Below are positions 1 to 7,087 of a stretch of DNA of 13,149 nt, piece after piece (position 1 is the first letter of the stretch; every line of letters starts with the position of its first letter). A model generated the notes under the pieces. That model saw only the letters and a list, made by a program, of their open reading frames with translations, did not search any database and was not told where the DNA came from. The position numbers were made by a program, and so were the translations under genes. Location: NCBI GenBank assembly GCA_014885115.2, contig WKLE02003315.1, forward strand, positions 1-13,149. Reading direction: 5' to 3'. Source of the stretch: Asterionellopsis glacialis (taxonomy: Eukaryota > Bacillariophyta > Plagiogrammaphyceae > Rhaphoneidales > Asterionellopsidaceae).

Positions 1-1200
1 GTTCCGATTATCACCAAGAATGTCTTCAACTTCTCCGACAAATTCAACAAAGGCGTATGGCTTATCGCGTCCCTTAAGGCGAACACGCGTGATGTCCACA
101 TTTGGAGCTATATTACCAAAGAGTTCTATCAAGTCCTGCTCAGTGGTATCAGAAGGGAGATTTCCAATATAAACACTCTTCGGAGAATCATTATGGTGGT
201 GATCTTCACCGCTATGACTACCACTACCACCAATGTTGGCACTGTCATGTTGCGGCTTGGCTGCTTCTAAATGCAACACGGGTTCTTCTGAAAATGGCCA
301 ATGCAAACGTTCATTACTGGGTAGAACTTGACTAAGCACATCTTCTTCGTAATCCACAAACGCATACTTGGTTCCAAGATCATTCTTGATGATACGGATT
401 TGTGCAATATGAGCTTGAGGGACAAGTCGCGAAAAAAGATCTTCAAGATTCTGGTATGTAGCATCTTGTGGCAAGCCACGCACGTATAGCTTCGTTTTAG
501 ATTCGTTCACTTGTTCACTTTCATCTTGGTCACTATCGTGGTTTTCATCTGGTTTGGCGGCCTCCAACTTGAGTTCAAAGTCTTCTCCAAAAGGCCACAT
601 TATTGTTTCATATGCAGGTAGTATTTGATCAAGAATATCTTCTTCAAAATCAACAAAGCCAAACTTTCGACCAGTTTCAGTCTTGAAGATACGAATTTGA
701 ACAATATTACCCGCACCCTCAAGCTTACTGAATATCTCTTCTAAATGTTTATATGTTGCTTGATGAGGGAGCGCACGGATATAAATGGAAGTTTTAGCTG
801 TTGATTTCTTTTCGCCGCCATACTTAACATTCTTGTTTGGTTTGGCTTCTTCAATTTCCAGTTCAACAGGATCTTGATTGAACGGCCATGCCACAGTTTT
901 ATTGGATGGTAAGATTTGATCAACAATATCATCTTCAAAATCAACGAATGCAAATTTGCGATTTTGCTTTTTAATGATACGAATTTGCACTATCTTGGAC
1001 TGTGGCACCAGTTGCGAAAAAATTGTCTGGAGGTGTTGATACGAAGCTTGACGGGGAAGTTTACGGATATAAATGGAAGCTTTGGAAGGCATCCTCGGAC
1101 CACCATACTGAATGACACCGTTCTCATTTGCGGCACTACTACGTGACACATCCATCGAGGGGTCCATTTCCATATCCAAACCACTTCTTTTATGCGCCAT
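1..1200 (-). CDS. Multi-RRM RNA-binding protein (N-terminal 400 residues, partial)
   Basis: An uninterrupted frame runs from an ATG at 1200-1198 to the window edge with no stop, so the C-terminus is missing. It contains four RNA-recognition motifs. RNP2-like strands are at residues 42-47 (SIYIRK), 138-143 (SIYIRA), 237-242 (KLYVRG) and 342-347 (SVYIGN). RNP1-like strands are at 81-88 (RKFAFVDF), 178-185 (RKFGFVDF), 277-284 (TKYAFVDY) and 380-387 (KPYAFVEF). The aromatic residues that stack on RNA are present. RRM1-3 repeat with a period of 96-100 residues and share a tail, an ILP or VLP step, then W-P-F, then an acidic stretch ending in AKP. RRM4 is more divergent and follows a His/Gly/Ser-rich linker at about 320-340. 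The family binds single-stranded RNA in splicing, export, stability or translation, and nothing here shows which. No targeting signal is visible, so nuclear or cytoplasmic is likely. Confidence in the RRM assignment is high; the specific role is unknown. Confidence 0.9.
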   Translation of the reverse strand, partial: MAHKRSGLDMEMDPSMDVSRSSAANENGVIQYGGPRMPSKASIYIRKLPRQASYQHLQTIFSQLVPQSKIVQIRIIKKQNRKFAFVDFEDDIVDQILPSNKTVAWPFNQDPVELEIEEAKPNKNVKYGGEKKSTAKTSIYIRALPHQATYKHLEEIFSKLEGAGNIVQIRIFKTETGRKFGFVDFEEDILDQILPAYETIMWPFGEDFELKLEAAKPDENHDSDQDESEQVNESKTKLYVRGLPQDATYQNLEDLFSRLVPQAHIAQIRIIKNDLGTKYAFVDYEEDVLSQVLPSNERLHWPFSEEPVLHLEAAKPQHDSANIGGSGSHSGEDHHHNDSPKSVYIGNLPSDTTEQDLIELFGNIAPNVDITRVRLKGRDKPYAFVEFVGEVEDILGDNRN

Positions 1201-1704
1201 GAAGGAAAATAGTACGGGAACTTATCGAAAAGAGAAAATTTGTTTCAGCTCTGACGGTTCTTCTTGTTTCATATGCCTATTTGCTTGATTAGTCTATTTT
1301 CTTGTTGTGTTATGAGGTGTGACTGGGATGGAGACAAACCGTAATTTCCATACTTACTACCTACTTCTATGGTCCTCTGTTATGGCAGCACAATAATTAT
1401 TGGATCGATGTCTTCTTTCTACTCTCCTTGTCATAATACCATGTGTATCATTGTATTTTGAAATAGATAATGCATGAGAGTGATAATATGAAATAACAAC
1501 ATGTGACACATGAAAACTCAAGCTGCTTCGGAGTTGTCTGAAAATCGAAATTTGCCAAGACAAAAACATAAAAAAATGACATGATGTTCGACATCCCAAC
1601 GAGTAGATTAGTCGAAAAACCCTTGCGTAGAAAGCAGTGATCAAAAATGAACAAAGAGCGTAAATAAAGCGTATAGTCCTATCTACCTTATATAATATTA
1701 TGAC
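1201..1704. other. Divergent intergenic region between the RRM gene and the GT17-like gene
   Basis: About 500 bp lie between two genes facing away from each other, so both promoters should be here. A TATA-like AT run (TTATATAATATT) sits at about 1688-1699. It is so close to the ATG at 1705 that it may be leader sequence and not a TATA box. A perfect 13-nt palindrome, CATGTG-A-CACATG, lies at 1500-1512. No coding signal is convincing. The long minus-strand frame crossing this stretch is antisense to the downstream gene and resembles nothing I know. Confidence 0.6.
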
Positions 1705-1708
1705 ATGA
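1700..1708 (+). promoter_or_regulatory. Minimal upstream ORF overlapping the GT17-like start codon
   Basis: ATG ACA TGA encodes Met-Thr-stop. Its TGA (1706-1708) overlaps the main ATG (1705-1707) in the arrangement ATGA. If the transcript starts upstream of 1700, ribosomes meet this ATG first, so initiation at the main ATG would depend on leaky scanning or reinitiation. The transcription start is unknown, so the element may not be transcribed. Confidence 0.35.
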
Positions 1709-3221
1709 CATCCAAAAAATCCATAAGGACGGTTCTTTGCTCCTTTAGGGCTGCGTTTGTATTTGTATTGTTTTATCTTGTCTTCTTTGCAATTCAAGTG
1801 CACATTTTCCACCACCAGGATAATGTCTTTCACGGGAAGGCAGCATCTGGTGTGCCTTTTTGGTCTGCCTTGCAGCAGCATTCGCCCCTACTCTCGCAAA
1901 GAGATCGAAATGATGATTCCTTGTCACTTTTGATGGCTCATGTACAAAATATTCCTCGACCAATCATGGATGAAAAAGTCGATCCCAGTAGGAACTACTG
2001 TCAACGGTATGGTCACCCATTTGTGTACGATCCTGACAGAACCAAACGAAGGAGAATATTTGCTGGTGGTTTGCTGGCTGACGACTCGTGGCATGCTCTT
2101 GGAGCCAACGCACTCGAGACGTACGGGATTTTCCATTCCGTCACATTCATTGAGAGTAACATAACCCAAAGTGGACAGCCTCGTAGAATGAGATTTGTTC
2201 CTGGCTCCAAGGATTTGCAAATACTACAAAGTGGAATTTATGGTCCGGATACGCCTGTTTATGTGGAAAATTTTGTGTACGAAACCAATGATCAAGACGA
2301 CGATGACCAAAAAAAAACAAAAATACCAAGCATGATACGTGAACACATGATGCGTGAAGAAATATTGCACAAATGGAAAAAGCTTGGGATGCAAAGGGAC
2401 GATCTGGGTTTGATATTTGATGTCGATGAGATCCCATCTCGAGATTTTCTCCGTGCTGTTCAAATATGCGAAGCGGTCTTTCTTAGTAGTAGTATCAATC
2501 ATACATGTAGGGCACCATTACTTCGAGTTCTCCCAAATGCGTACACAAGGGTGACGCGAAGCTGATGAGGCGGTTTAATTCTCCTTCCATGATGATTGGC
2601 GCGTGCATCGAGGGTATTGGTAATGCAGAGAGACATCCATCTGTCCCTCGAACATTTCAAACAAAGAATGGCAACATGTATGGAGGGAGGAAGAAAGGAT
2701 ACGGTGAAAAATTTGATTACTCCAACATTCCAAATGGCTCTCAAGGATACTATCCACTCTACAATGCGGCCGACTTTCGCAGAATGCTTAGCGGACCTCA
2801 CAAATACGGAGGAGTTGGGTATCACATGCACAACTTTTTTGTTTCGACAGATGCTCTAAGATTCAAACATTTAACGTACGGACATCGTCACGCCCATGCA
2901 TTTGATGTACCTCTCGGTGCGATGAATGCCGACTTGAATTTGTTTGTCAAATGTGCACACAATATTTCGGATAAGGGTAATCGAAAACAGCGAGTCGAAA
3001 ATGGTCTTGCCTTGTTGGAGAAAGAATTTGGTCTACCAGCTGCATTTCAAGTGAAGGGTTATGTGGAGGCACGACATGAAGAAATAATTGATCTTCTTTT
3101 GCAAGATGAAGCTGAATATGGACGTGCTGACAAGTTTGATGCACATCACTTGTACAATGAGACAACCATGCTGACACATCCGGGGAAACGACACACGAAT
3201 TATACAAATACAACAATATAA
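1705..3221 (+). CDS. GT17-like (N-acetylglucosaminyl)transferase, type II membrane protein, reading frame broken once
   Basis: The gene reads in two frames: 1705-2565 (286 aa) and about 2511-3221. Together they look like one protein of roughly 500 residues. Residues 14-35 form a single hydrophobic segment after a short basic tail, as in Golgi type II glycosyltransferases. A block at 118-150 (IFAGGLLADDSWHALG, then YGIFHSVTFIESN) and the DVDEIPSRDFLRA motif at 239-251 fit glycosyltransferase family 17. The DVDE acidic cluster probably binds metal and nucleotide-sugar. The second frame continues with IGACIEGIGN, NAADFRRM, a GYHMHNFF segment and a C-terminal PLGAMNADLNLFVKC block, all expected from one enzyme. 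GT17 includes MGAT3, which adds bisecting beta-1,4-GlcNAc to N-glycans; the substrate here is unknown. The start is the first ATG with a membrane anchor in frame. It may be a pseudogene, an assembly error, a spliced gene or a frameshifted gene. The family call is good; integrity is uncertain. Confidence 0.8.
2511..2565 (+). other. Frame-break zone in the GT17-like gene
   Basis: The upstream frame ends at TGA 2563-2565, while the downstream frame is open from 2511, just after a TAG at 2508-2510. The switch must therefore fall in this overlap and is -1 in direction. Before its first ATG (2565), the downstream frame reads SSSPKCVHKGDAKL, which looks like real protein sequence, so the second part does not start at that ATG. 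A formal slippery heptamer, C CCA AAT, lies at 2532-2538 in the upstream frame. A 74-nt intron at 2476-2549 would also restore the frame, but its donor (GTCTTT) is poor and it would delete the Cys-containing segment. Confidence 0.7.
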
Positions 3222-3821
3222 CAATACATAGAAGCTTTCTCTTTCTGCTGTCTCGATTTCTCTTTCGGAATATTCTATATCAAGCTTTCAAAGTCTCTTG
3301 TTGCCATTCTATTGTCCTTGCTTGTGGGAATAGCCAATATTTATTGAGATGAATACAAGACCAAAAAAAAAAAGTTATTTACAGATATTCCAGTTATATA
3401 TTACAAGTTCTCCTCCCGAACGAGCTCTACTCGAACAAACTTGAACAGAAAGCAAAACATCATGTTGTGTGCTGCTATTAATTGCTATCTTGTGTGATTT
3501 CTAAAAACTACTGTAAAGTATACATGGTGAAATAATAATGATTCAAGGTATATCGTACGGCAATCGTTATTCTTATAATAATAAGTTTAAATGTAAATGT
3601 ATATAGATGTATTTTTTTGTGTATACTAAAATGTCTGTACCTGTCTCTCTCTATATATATAGTGTATTGAGTTTTTCAATGTATGGTTTGCTGGTACATT
3701 TTTTCTCCTGTGACACGCCACAATTCATTCCTCTTACAAACTTGTTTTGTTTATTTGGTTAGAGAAAAAATCAGAGGCGTGTATGCCATTTGTAGGACAC
3801 ATGTCTGTGTCTTTTTTCTTG
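3222..3821. other. Convergent AT-rich intergenic region
   Basis: Six hundred bases separate the 3' ends of two converging genes. The stretch holds a run of A at about 3362-3373, many TATA/ATAT words and a CT-then-TA simple stretch at about 3642-3661. Both 3' UTRs and polyadenylation sites should lie here. I see no convincing coding sequence. The short frames at 3683-3982 are low-complexity or antisense to the neighbouring gene. Confidence 0.6.
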
Positions 3822-5933
3822 TTACATGGTACCTGCCAATGTGGCAATATCAGCAATTTGTCCAGCACCAGGTGTTTCCAACGTCCCAACGATTCCAATG
3901 GTTTGAACAATAAGTTGTCCAACATCATGTGAGAATGTTCCAACATGTGATCCCAAATCCGCCAGGGACGTATGTGTAGCATCGTAGGCAGCTTGAGAGG
4001 CTTGAGCAGTCAATGTCGAGGCTTGATGGTTGACAGCATTCATGGTGGCAATGGTCCATTCATCAAGACCACGTCCTGATACAGTTTGTATGACGGCACT
4101 TAAAATAACGTACACAAACTTGACAAGTGTCGTAAGTAATTGAATAAAGGAGAGTATCAATTCTTGCAATGTCAAATTACCAATGTTATGGATGGTGGTC
4201 ATGACGGAATCAATCGCACCCTGAATGGCATCATGGACCGAATTTTGAGCACCTTGGATTAAACTGGCGACAGTTGTATCATGTTCGTAGTCGATTTGAG
4301 ACAAGACAATGTTGATTCCATTTTCCATGGCGTGTCCTACATATTGCAATCCACCAATGACATCACTTGCCAAGTCGGCAATTGACTTTTCACCAACACC
4401 CTGTACAGCTGCTGTACTACCCGCTGCGACACCACTGACAAGTTTGACAGATTGAGCCGAAATGGCATTGCCCTGTTCGACAACCTTTCCCTTGGATGCC
4501 TCCATGGCACGTGGTATGGCAGCACTAACTTGTCCAACAGCATTATTGAATCCAGTTACTTGTGCTGTAGCCTGGGCGGTAATACCATCTTGTACTGAAT
4601 GGAGTGAATCACTAGCATTGGATGCAGCATCGGCCATGAATTTGTTTAATGGATTAGGACCGGAGGAGGAGGTTGCTGCTTGAGTGACTACCTTTTCCGC
4701 CGATGATGATACCTGATCGACAGTATCAGTGGCCCATGAGAATGGATTGACAGGTTCTTGTACTGCCACTGGTGGTGGTGGTGGTGATTGTGTTTGAGCT
4801 ACACGGGTGGCAGATGCCTTGGCAACCTTTTCTGTAGTAGAAGTAAAGGAATCATATGTCAATCCCGAAAGTTGTGAAGCCAAATCAGATGTTGCAGTAG
4901 ATGCTGATTCGACAGCAGAAGCTGTAGCATCAAAGGCTGCATCACTTGCAGCAGCTGCTGCTGTTTGTGGTACAGTTTCGGCAACATCTGCAATATTAGT
5001 AGCCGTATCAGCTGCGGCAGCAGCAGCTACAACTACAGGTTGAGCAGAATCACCCAAAGATGCTGTCGTAGCTGCCATGACTTGACTTGCTACACTGACT
5101 GAAGTGGGAGTTGTGGTGGTGGCAACAGCTGTCAAATCTTCTAGAGCTGTATCTGCCATTTCCGAAAGGAGTTCACTACTCGACAAGGCATTTCCAGCAA
5201 GGACGGAGTTGACTTCACTAATGACAGATTCCATATGAATTGATAATTTATTTGCCTTTTCGACCAGTTCTGACGAGGAAGCGTCCATGATAATTGTATT
5301 ACTAGGGGACGACATGAATGAATTCGTCGTGGTTTCCATGGCGGCACTAGCTGTACTGGCTTGTGCTGCTACAGCCGACATGGCAGCAGTGGTTGTCGCC
5401 GTAGTTGCTGTTTCTCCTGCTCCAGCAATGGGTGTAATAAAGACATCCGTAGGTGCATTTGATACCATATTATATTGTGATCCTGTCCATGATTTAGTAA
5501 CACCATCATCAAAGAGAGACGATTGAGATACTCTGGCTTCTTCTGATGGATTCACGAATTGTGTAGATGCAATACCAGCCAAGTATTCTGCAGGAGATAA
5601 GGATCCATCGGCATTGTCTACAATTTGTGATATACCCTCGGAATAGGCATCCGTTGCTGTAGCAGTAATTCCCGTCACAGACGGTTCCATATCCGTTGCA
5701 CCAGGAGTTGTCATGCCACCTGTAATGGAATCTGCCCATTTTGATAATCCATCAAAGAAACCACCCTCGTCGTTATTATTATTATTATTATTGTCATTAT
5801 TGTTTGCATACACTCGAGGGGATGTAGTTCGTGATCGTACAGCAAACAAAGGTTTTGTTGTGGAAAAGGAATCGACATTATGAATTGGACCAGCTGATAA
5901 GGCCGTCAAAAGAAGCATACGTGAGCATGTCAT
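3822..5933 (-). CDS. Ala/Ser/Thr-rich predicted plastid protein of unknown function (703 aa)
   Basis: The frame stays open to an in-frame TTG at 5942, but the first ATG is at 5933-5931 and is the better start. Residues 1-22 (MTCSRMLLLTALSAG...) look like a signal peptide. They are followed by F23 and a basic, hydroxylated, acid-free stretch to about residue 43. This is the bipartite plastid-targeting layout of algae with red-derived plastids, with Phe just after the cleavage site. An Asn run (about 44-54) comes next, then a compact stretch at about 57-165 with the least biased composition. From about 170 to 585 it is a long Ala/Thr/Ser/Val-rich, mostly helical-looking region with a Pro run at 384-388. 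Residues about 588-617 are hydrophobic enough to cross or lie along a membrane. I recognise no family. The heptad-like Ala/Val pattern may give weak matches to LEA or apolipoprotein-type helices. It lies head-to-head with the MscS gene and probably shares its promoter. Confidence 0.75.
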   Translation of the reverse strand: MTCSRMLLLTALSAGPIHNVDSFSTTKPLFAVRSRTTSPRVYANNNDNNNNNNNDEGGFFDGLSKWADSITGGMTTPGATDMEPSVTGITATATDAYSEGISQIVDNADGSLSPAEYLAGIASTQFVNPSEEARVSQSSLFDDGVTKSWTGSQYNMVSNAPTDVFITPIAGAGETATTATTTAAMSAVAAQASTASAAMETTTNSFMSSPSNTIIMDASSSELVEKANKLSIHMESVISEVNSVLAGNALSSSELLSEMADTALEDLTAVATTTTPTSVSVASQVMAATTASLGDSAQPVVVAAAAAADTATNIADVAETVPQTAAAAASDAAFDATASAVESASTATSDLASQLSGLTYDSFTSTTEKVAKASATRVAQTQSPPPPPVAVQEPVNPFSWATDTVDQVSSSAEKVVTQAATSSSGPNPLNKFMADAASNASDSLHSVQDGITAQATAQVTGFNNAVGQVSAAIPRAMEASKGKVVEQGNAISAQSVKLVSGVAAGSTAAVQGVGEKSIADLASDVIGGLQYVGHAMENGINIVLSQIDYEHDTTVASLIQGAQNSVHDAIQGAIDSVMTTIHNIGNLTLQELILSFIQLLTTLVKFVYVILSAVIQTVSGRGLDEWTIATMNAVNHQASTLTAQASQAAYDATHTSLADLGSHVGTFSHDVGQLIVQTIGIVGTLETPGAGQIADIATLAGTM
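5773..5792. repeat. (TTA)n microsatellite inside coding sequence
   Basis: About six and a half TTA units on the plus strand are read as AAT codons on the minus strand. They encode the longest Asn run of the 703-aa protein, just after the predicted transit peptide. Triplet changes keep the frame, so length variation between strains would be tolerated. Confidence 0.85.
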
Positions 5934-6454
5934 GGTTGGCAATACTAATATTAATAAATAGTCGTAGTAAGTAGGTAGTATCAGCTTTTGGTGTTCTTTG
6001 TTCTTTCTTTCTTTCTTTGTTTTTATTGAATAATTTCGAATGTGTCAAAATGTGCTTGAAGAGTTCAAAACAGTTGTACACGCTGTTGATGTTTCTTTCA
6101 ACTTTTTTGTTTCCAAGAAACTGAGAAACGAAAACAGGTGCTTGCTATCAGAATATAACTTCAGGAAGAACTGCAGATGGACGCTAGTTATAGTAGACTA
6201 GACTACCTATACGGTACGATACGTTCCAAAAGGTCAAATTATGCTCTGTATGTATGGGTACCTCGTCTCTAGTGAGAAAGCAGAACAACACGCAGAAAAC
6301 AACGGGTAGCAAAAGATGGGCAGTTGTGCTTTTTCGTCGTTTCTCTCTTTTTTTCTTTCTCTCTTTCAAATACACTGTACTGTATTATTATTTTTTTTGG
6401 TTTCGTTCGTTCGTGGTTCCATTCGCCACGACAGAGAATGAATTCTTTTTTCTC

Positions 6455-6625
6455 TGACGTGGTGTCACCATTGTTAATTCATCATGACGTCAAATGAGAT
6501 TTCATACTAAGTATCCATTCGTATTGAATTGGTGTGACGTATTGTTGACGACGTCTTCCATCTTGTCGACGAATGCATGACGTGTGTATGACGTTCAAAA
6601 CAAATTACGTGTCATGTTGACGTCA
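6455..6625. promoter_or_regulatory. Cluster of TGACGT (CRE/CCRE-like) bZIP sites
   Basis: TGACGT occurs at 6455, 6485, 6535, 6578, 6589 and 6618. The copies at 6485 and 6618 are full palindromic TGACGTCA sites, and the latter sits in a 12-bp perfect palindrome (GTTGACGTCAAC, 6616-6627). Near matches are TGACGA at 6546 and TTACGTGTCA at 6605. By eye I found only one other TGACGT in the remaining 13 kb (ACGTCA at about 12664). In Phaeodactylum tricornutum, TGACGT-type elements in the plastid carbonic anhydrase PtCA1 promoter mediate CO2/cAMP repression through a bZIP factor (PtbZIP11). A similar role here is inferred. Confidence 0.75.
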
Positions 6626-6825
6626 ACCTGTTGTATGGTCACTCACAGGCAGTATAGTTAGTTAGTTAGTGTTGAGGATAAAGTAAACAAAGCGAATCTC
6701 TAGAGCGAAAAAAGTGTGTATCCATAAAAAAAAAAATCCAAAAACCCGAAGATATCAAGATTGCATTGCGTGTATCGCAACATAACAATGGAGTGTGTTG
6801 CGGTCCACGCAGTGCATTTCCAATG

Positions 6826-6881
6826 GTAAGAGAGATCAGTGTGTGTCTGTGAATCATACAAATTAACATTTGTCTTCCTAG
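6826..6881 (+). other. Probable 56-nt spliceosomal intron in the 5' leader of the MscS gene
   Basis: The segment begins GTAAGAG and ends in a pyrimidine-rich TGTCTTCCTAG. A branch-point-like TTAAC lies about 15 nt before the acceptor. It is 56 nt long, short but in the range seen for algal introns. The sequence just upstream contains ATG at 6788, and spliced reading gives only a 15-residue peptide that ends at TAG. This suggests a spliced untranslated leader and not an added coding exon. The canonical signals at both ends are the only evidence. Confidence 0.5.
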
Positions 6882-6889
6882 CTACTACT

Positions 6890-6934
6890 AGAGAGAGAGA
6901 GTGGCTCTATATCCTTGAATGTCTCTCTCTCTCT
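6890..6934. repeat. (GA)6 / (CT)6 inverted repeat in the MscS leader
   Basis: AGAGAGAGAGAG at 6890-6901 and its exact reverse complement at 6923-6934 flank a 21-nt spacer. They could form a 12-bp hairpin in the mRNA leader, starting 8 nt after the predicted intron acceptor. Alternatively they are just two simple repeats, since GA/CT tracts are common in promoters. Confidence 0.6.
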
Positions 6935-7087
6935 TGGACAAGAAGAAAATAATAAAAAATATATTGTGTAAATGTACATGGAGAAAATACGCATTTGATA
7001 TTTACTGTATTATTATTATTTTGATTTCTGATCCGGAAAAAGCTCTTTTTTCAAAAAATATAACAAGACAGACTCAAAAACAAAAAA

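Larger units (their letters stand above)
5934..7087. promoter_or_regulatory. Shared divergent promoter and leader region of the plastid-protein gene and the MscS gene
   Basis: This 1.15-kb spacer separates two genes transcribed away from each other. From left to right it holds (TTTC)n at about 6001-6018 in the leader of the left gene and pyrimidine-rich tracts at about 6340-6395. These are followed by the TGACGT cluster at 6455-6625, a short TTAG repeat at about 6656-6668, a likely intron at 6826-6881, and (GA)n/(CT)n inverted arms at 6890-6934. An A-rich leader runs up to the ATG at 7088. No frame in this stretch looks like a protein gene. The position of the cluster, about 520 bp from one start codon and 460 bp from the other, fits control of either or both genes. 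Confidence 0.65.

Noticed and set aside
1582..1597. GATG-TTCGA-CATC hairpin resembling a tRNA T-loop
   Set aside because: The stem is only four pairs, and there is no cloverleaf around it.
1357..1881. Minus-strand frame of 174 codons crossing the intergenic region into the GT17-like gene
   Set aside because: It is antisense to the start of a well-supported gene, has no recognisable domain, and its composition resembles translated AT-rich spacer.
2565..3221. Second half of the GT17-like gene as an independent gene starting at the ATG overlapping the TGA
   Set aside because: The frame is open and protein-like (SSPKCVHKG) upstream of this ATG, and the two halves complete one enzyme fold, so a separate gene is unlikely.
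4462..5526. Several plus-strand Ala/Val-rich frames opposite the 703-aa protein
   Set aside because: They mirror the repetitive Ala/Thr/Ser codons on the other strand and have no independent support.
5934..5942. Extended N-terminus of the 703-aa protein from a TTG codon
   Set aside because: TTG is not a usual nuclear start codon, and the ATG three codons later gives a clean signal peptide.
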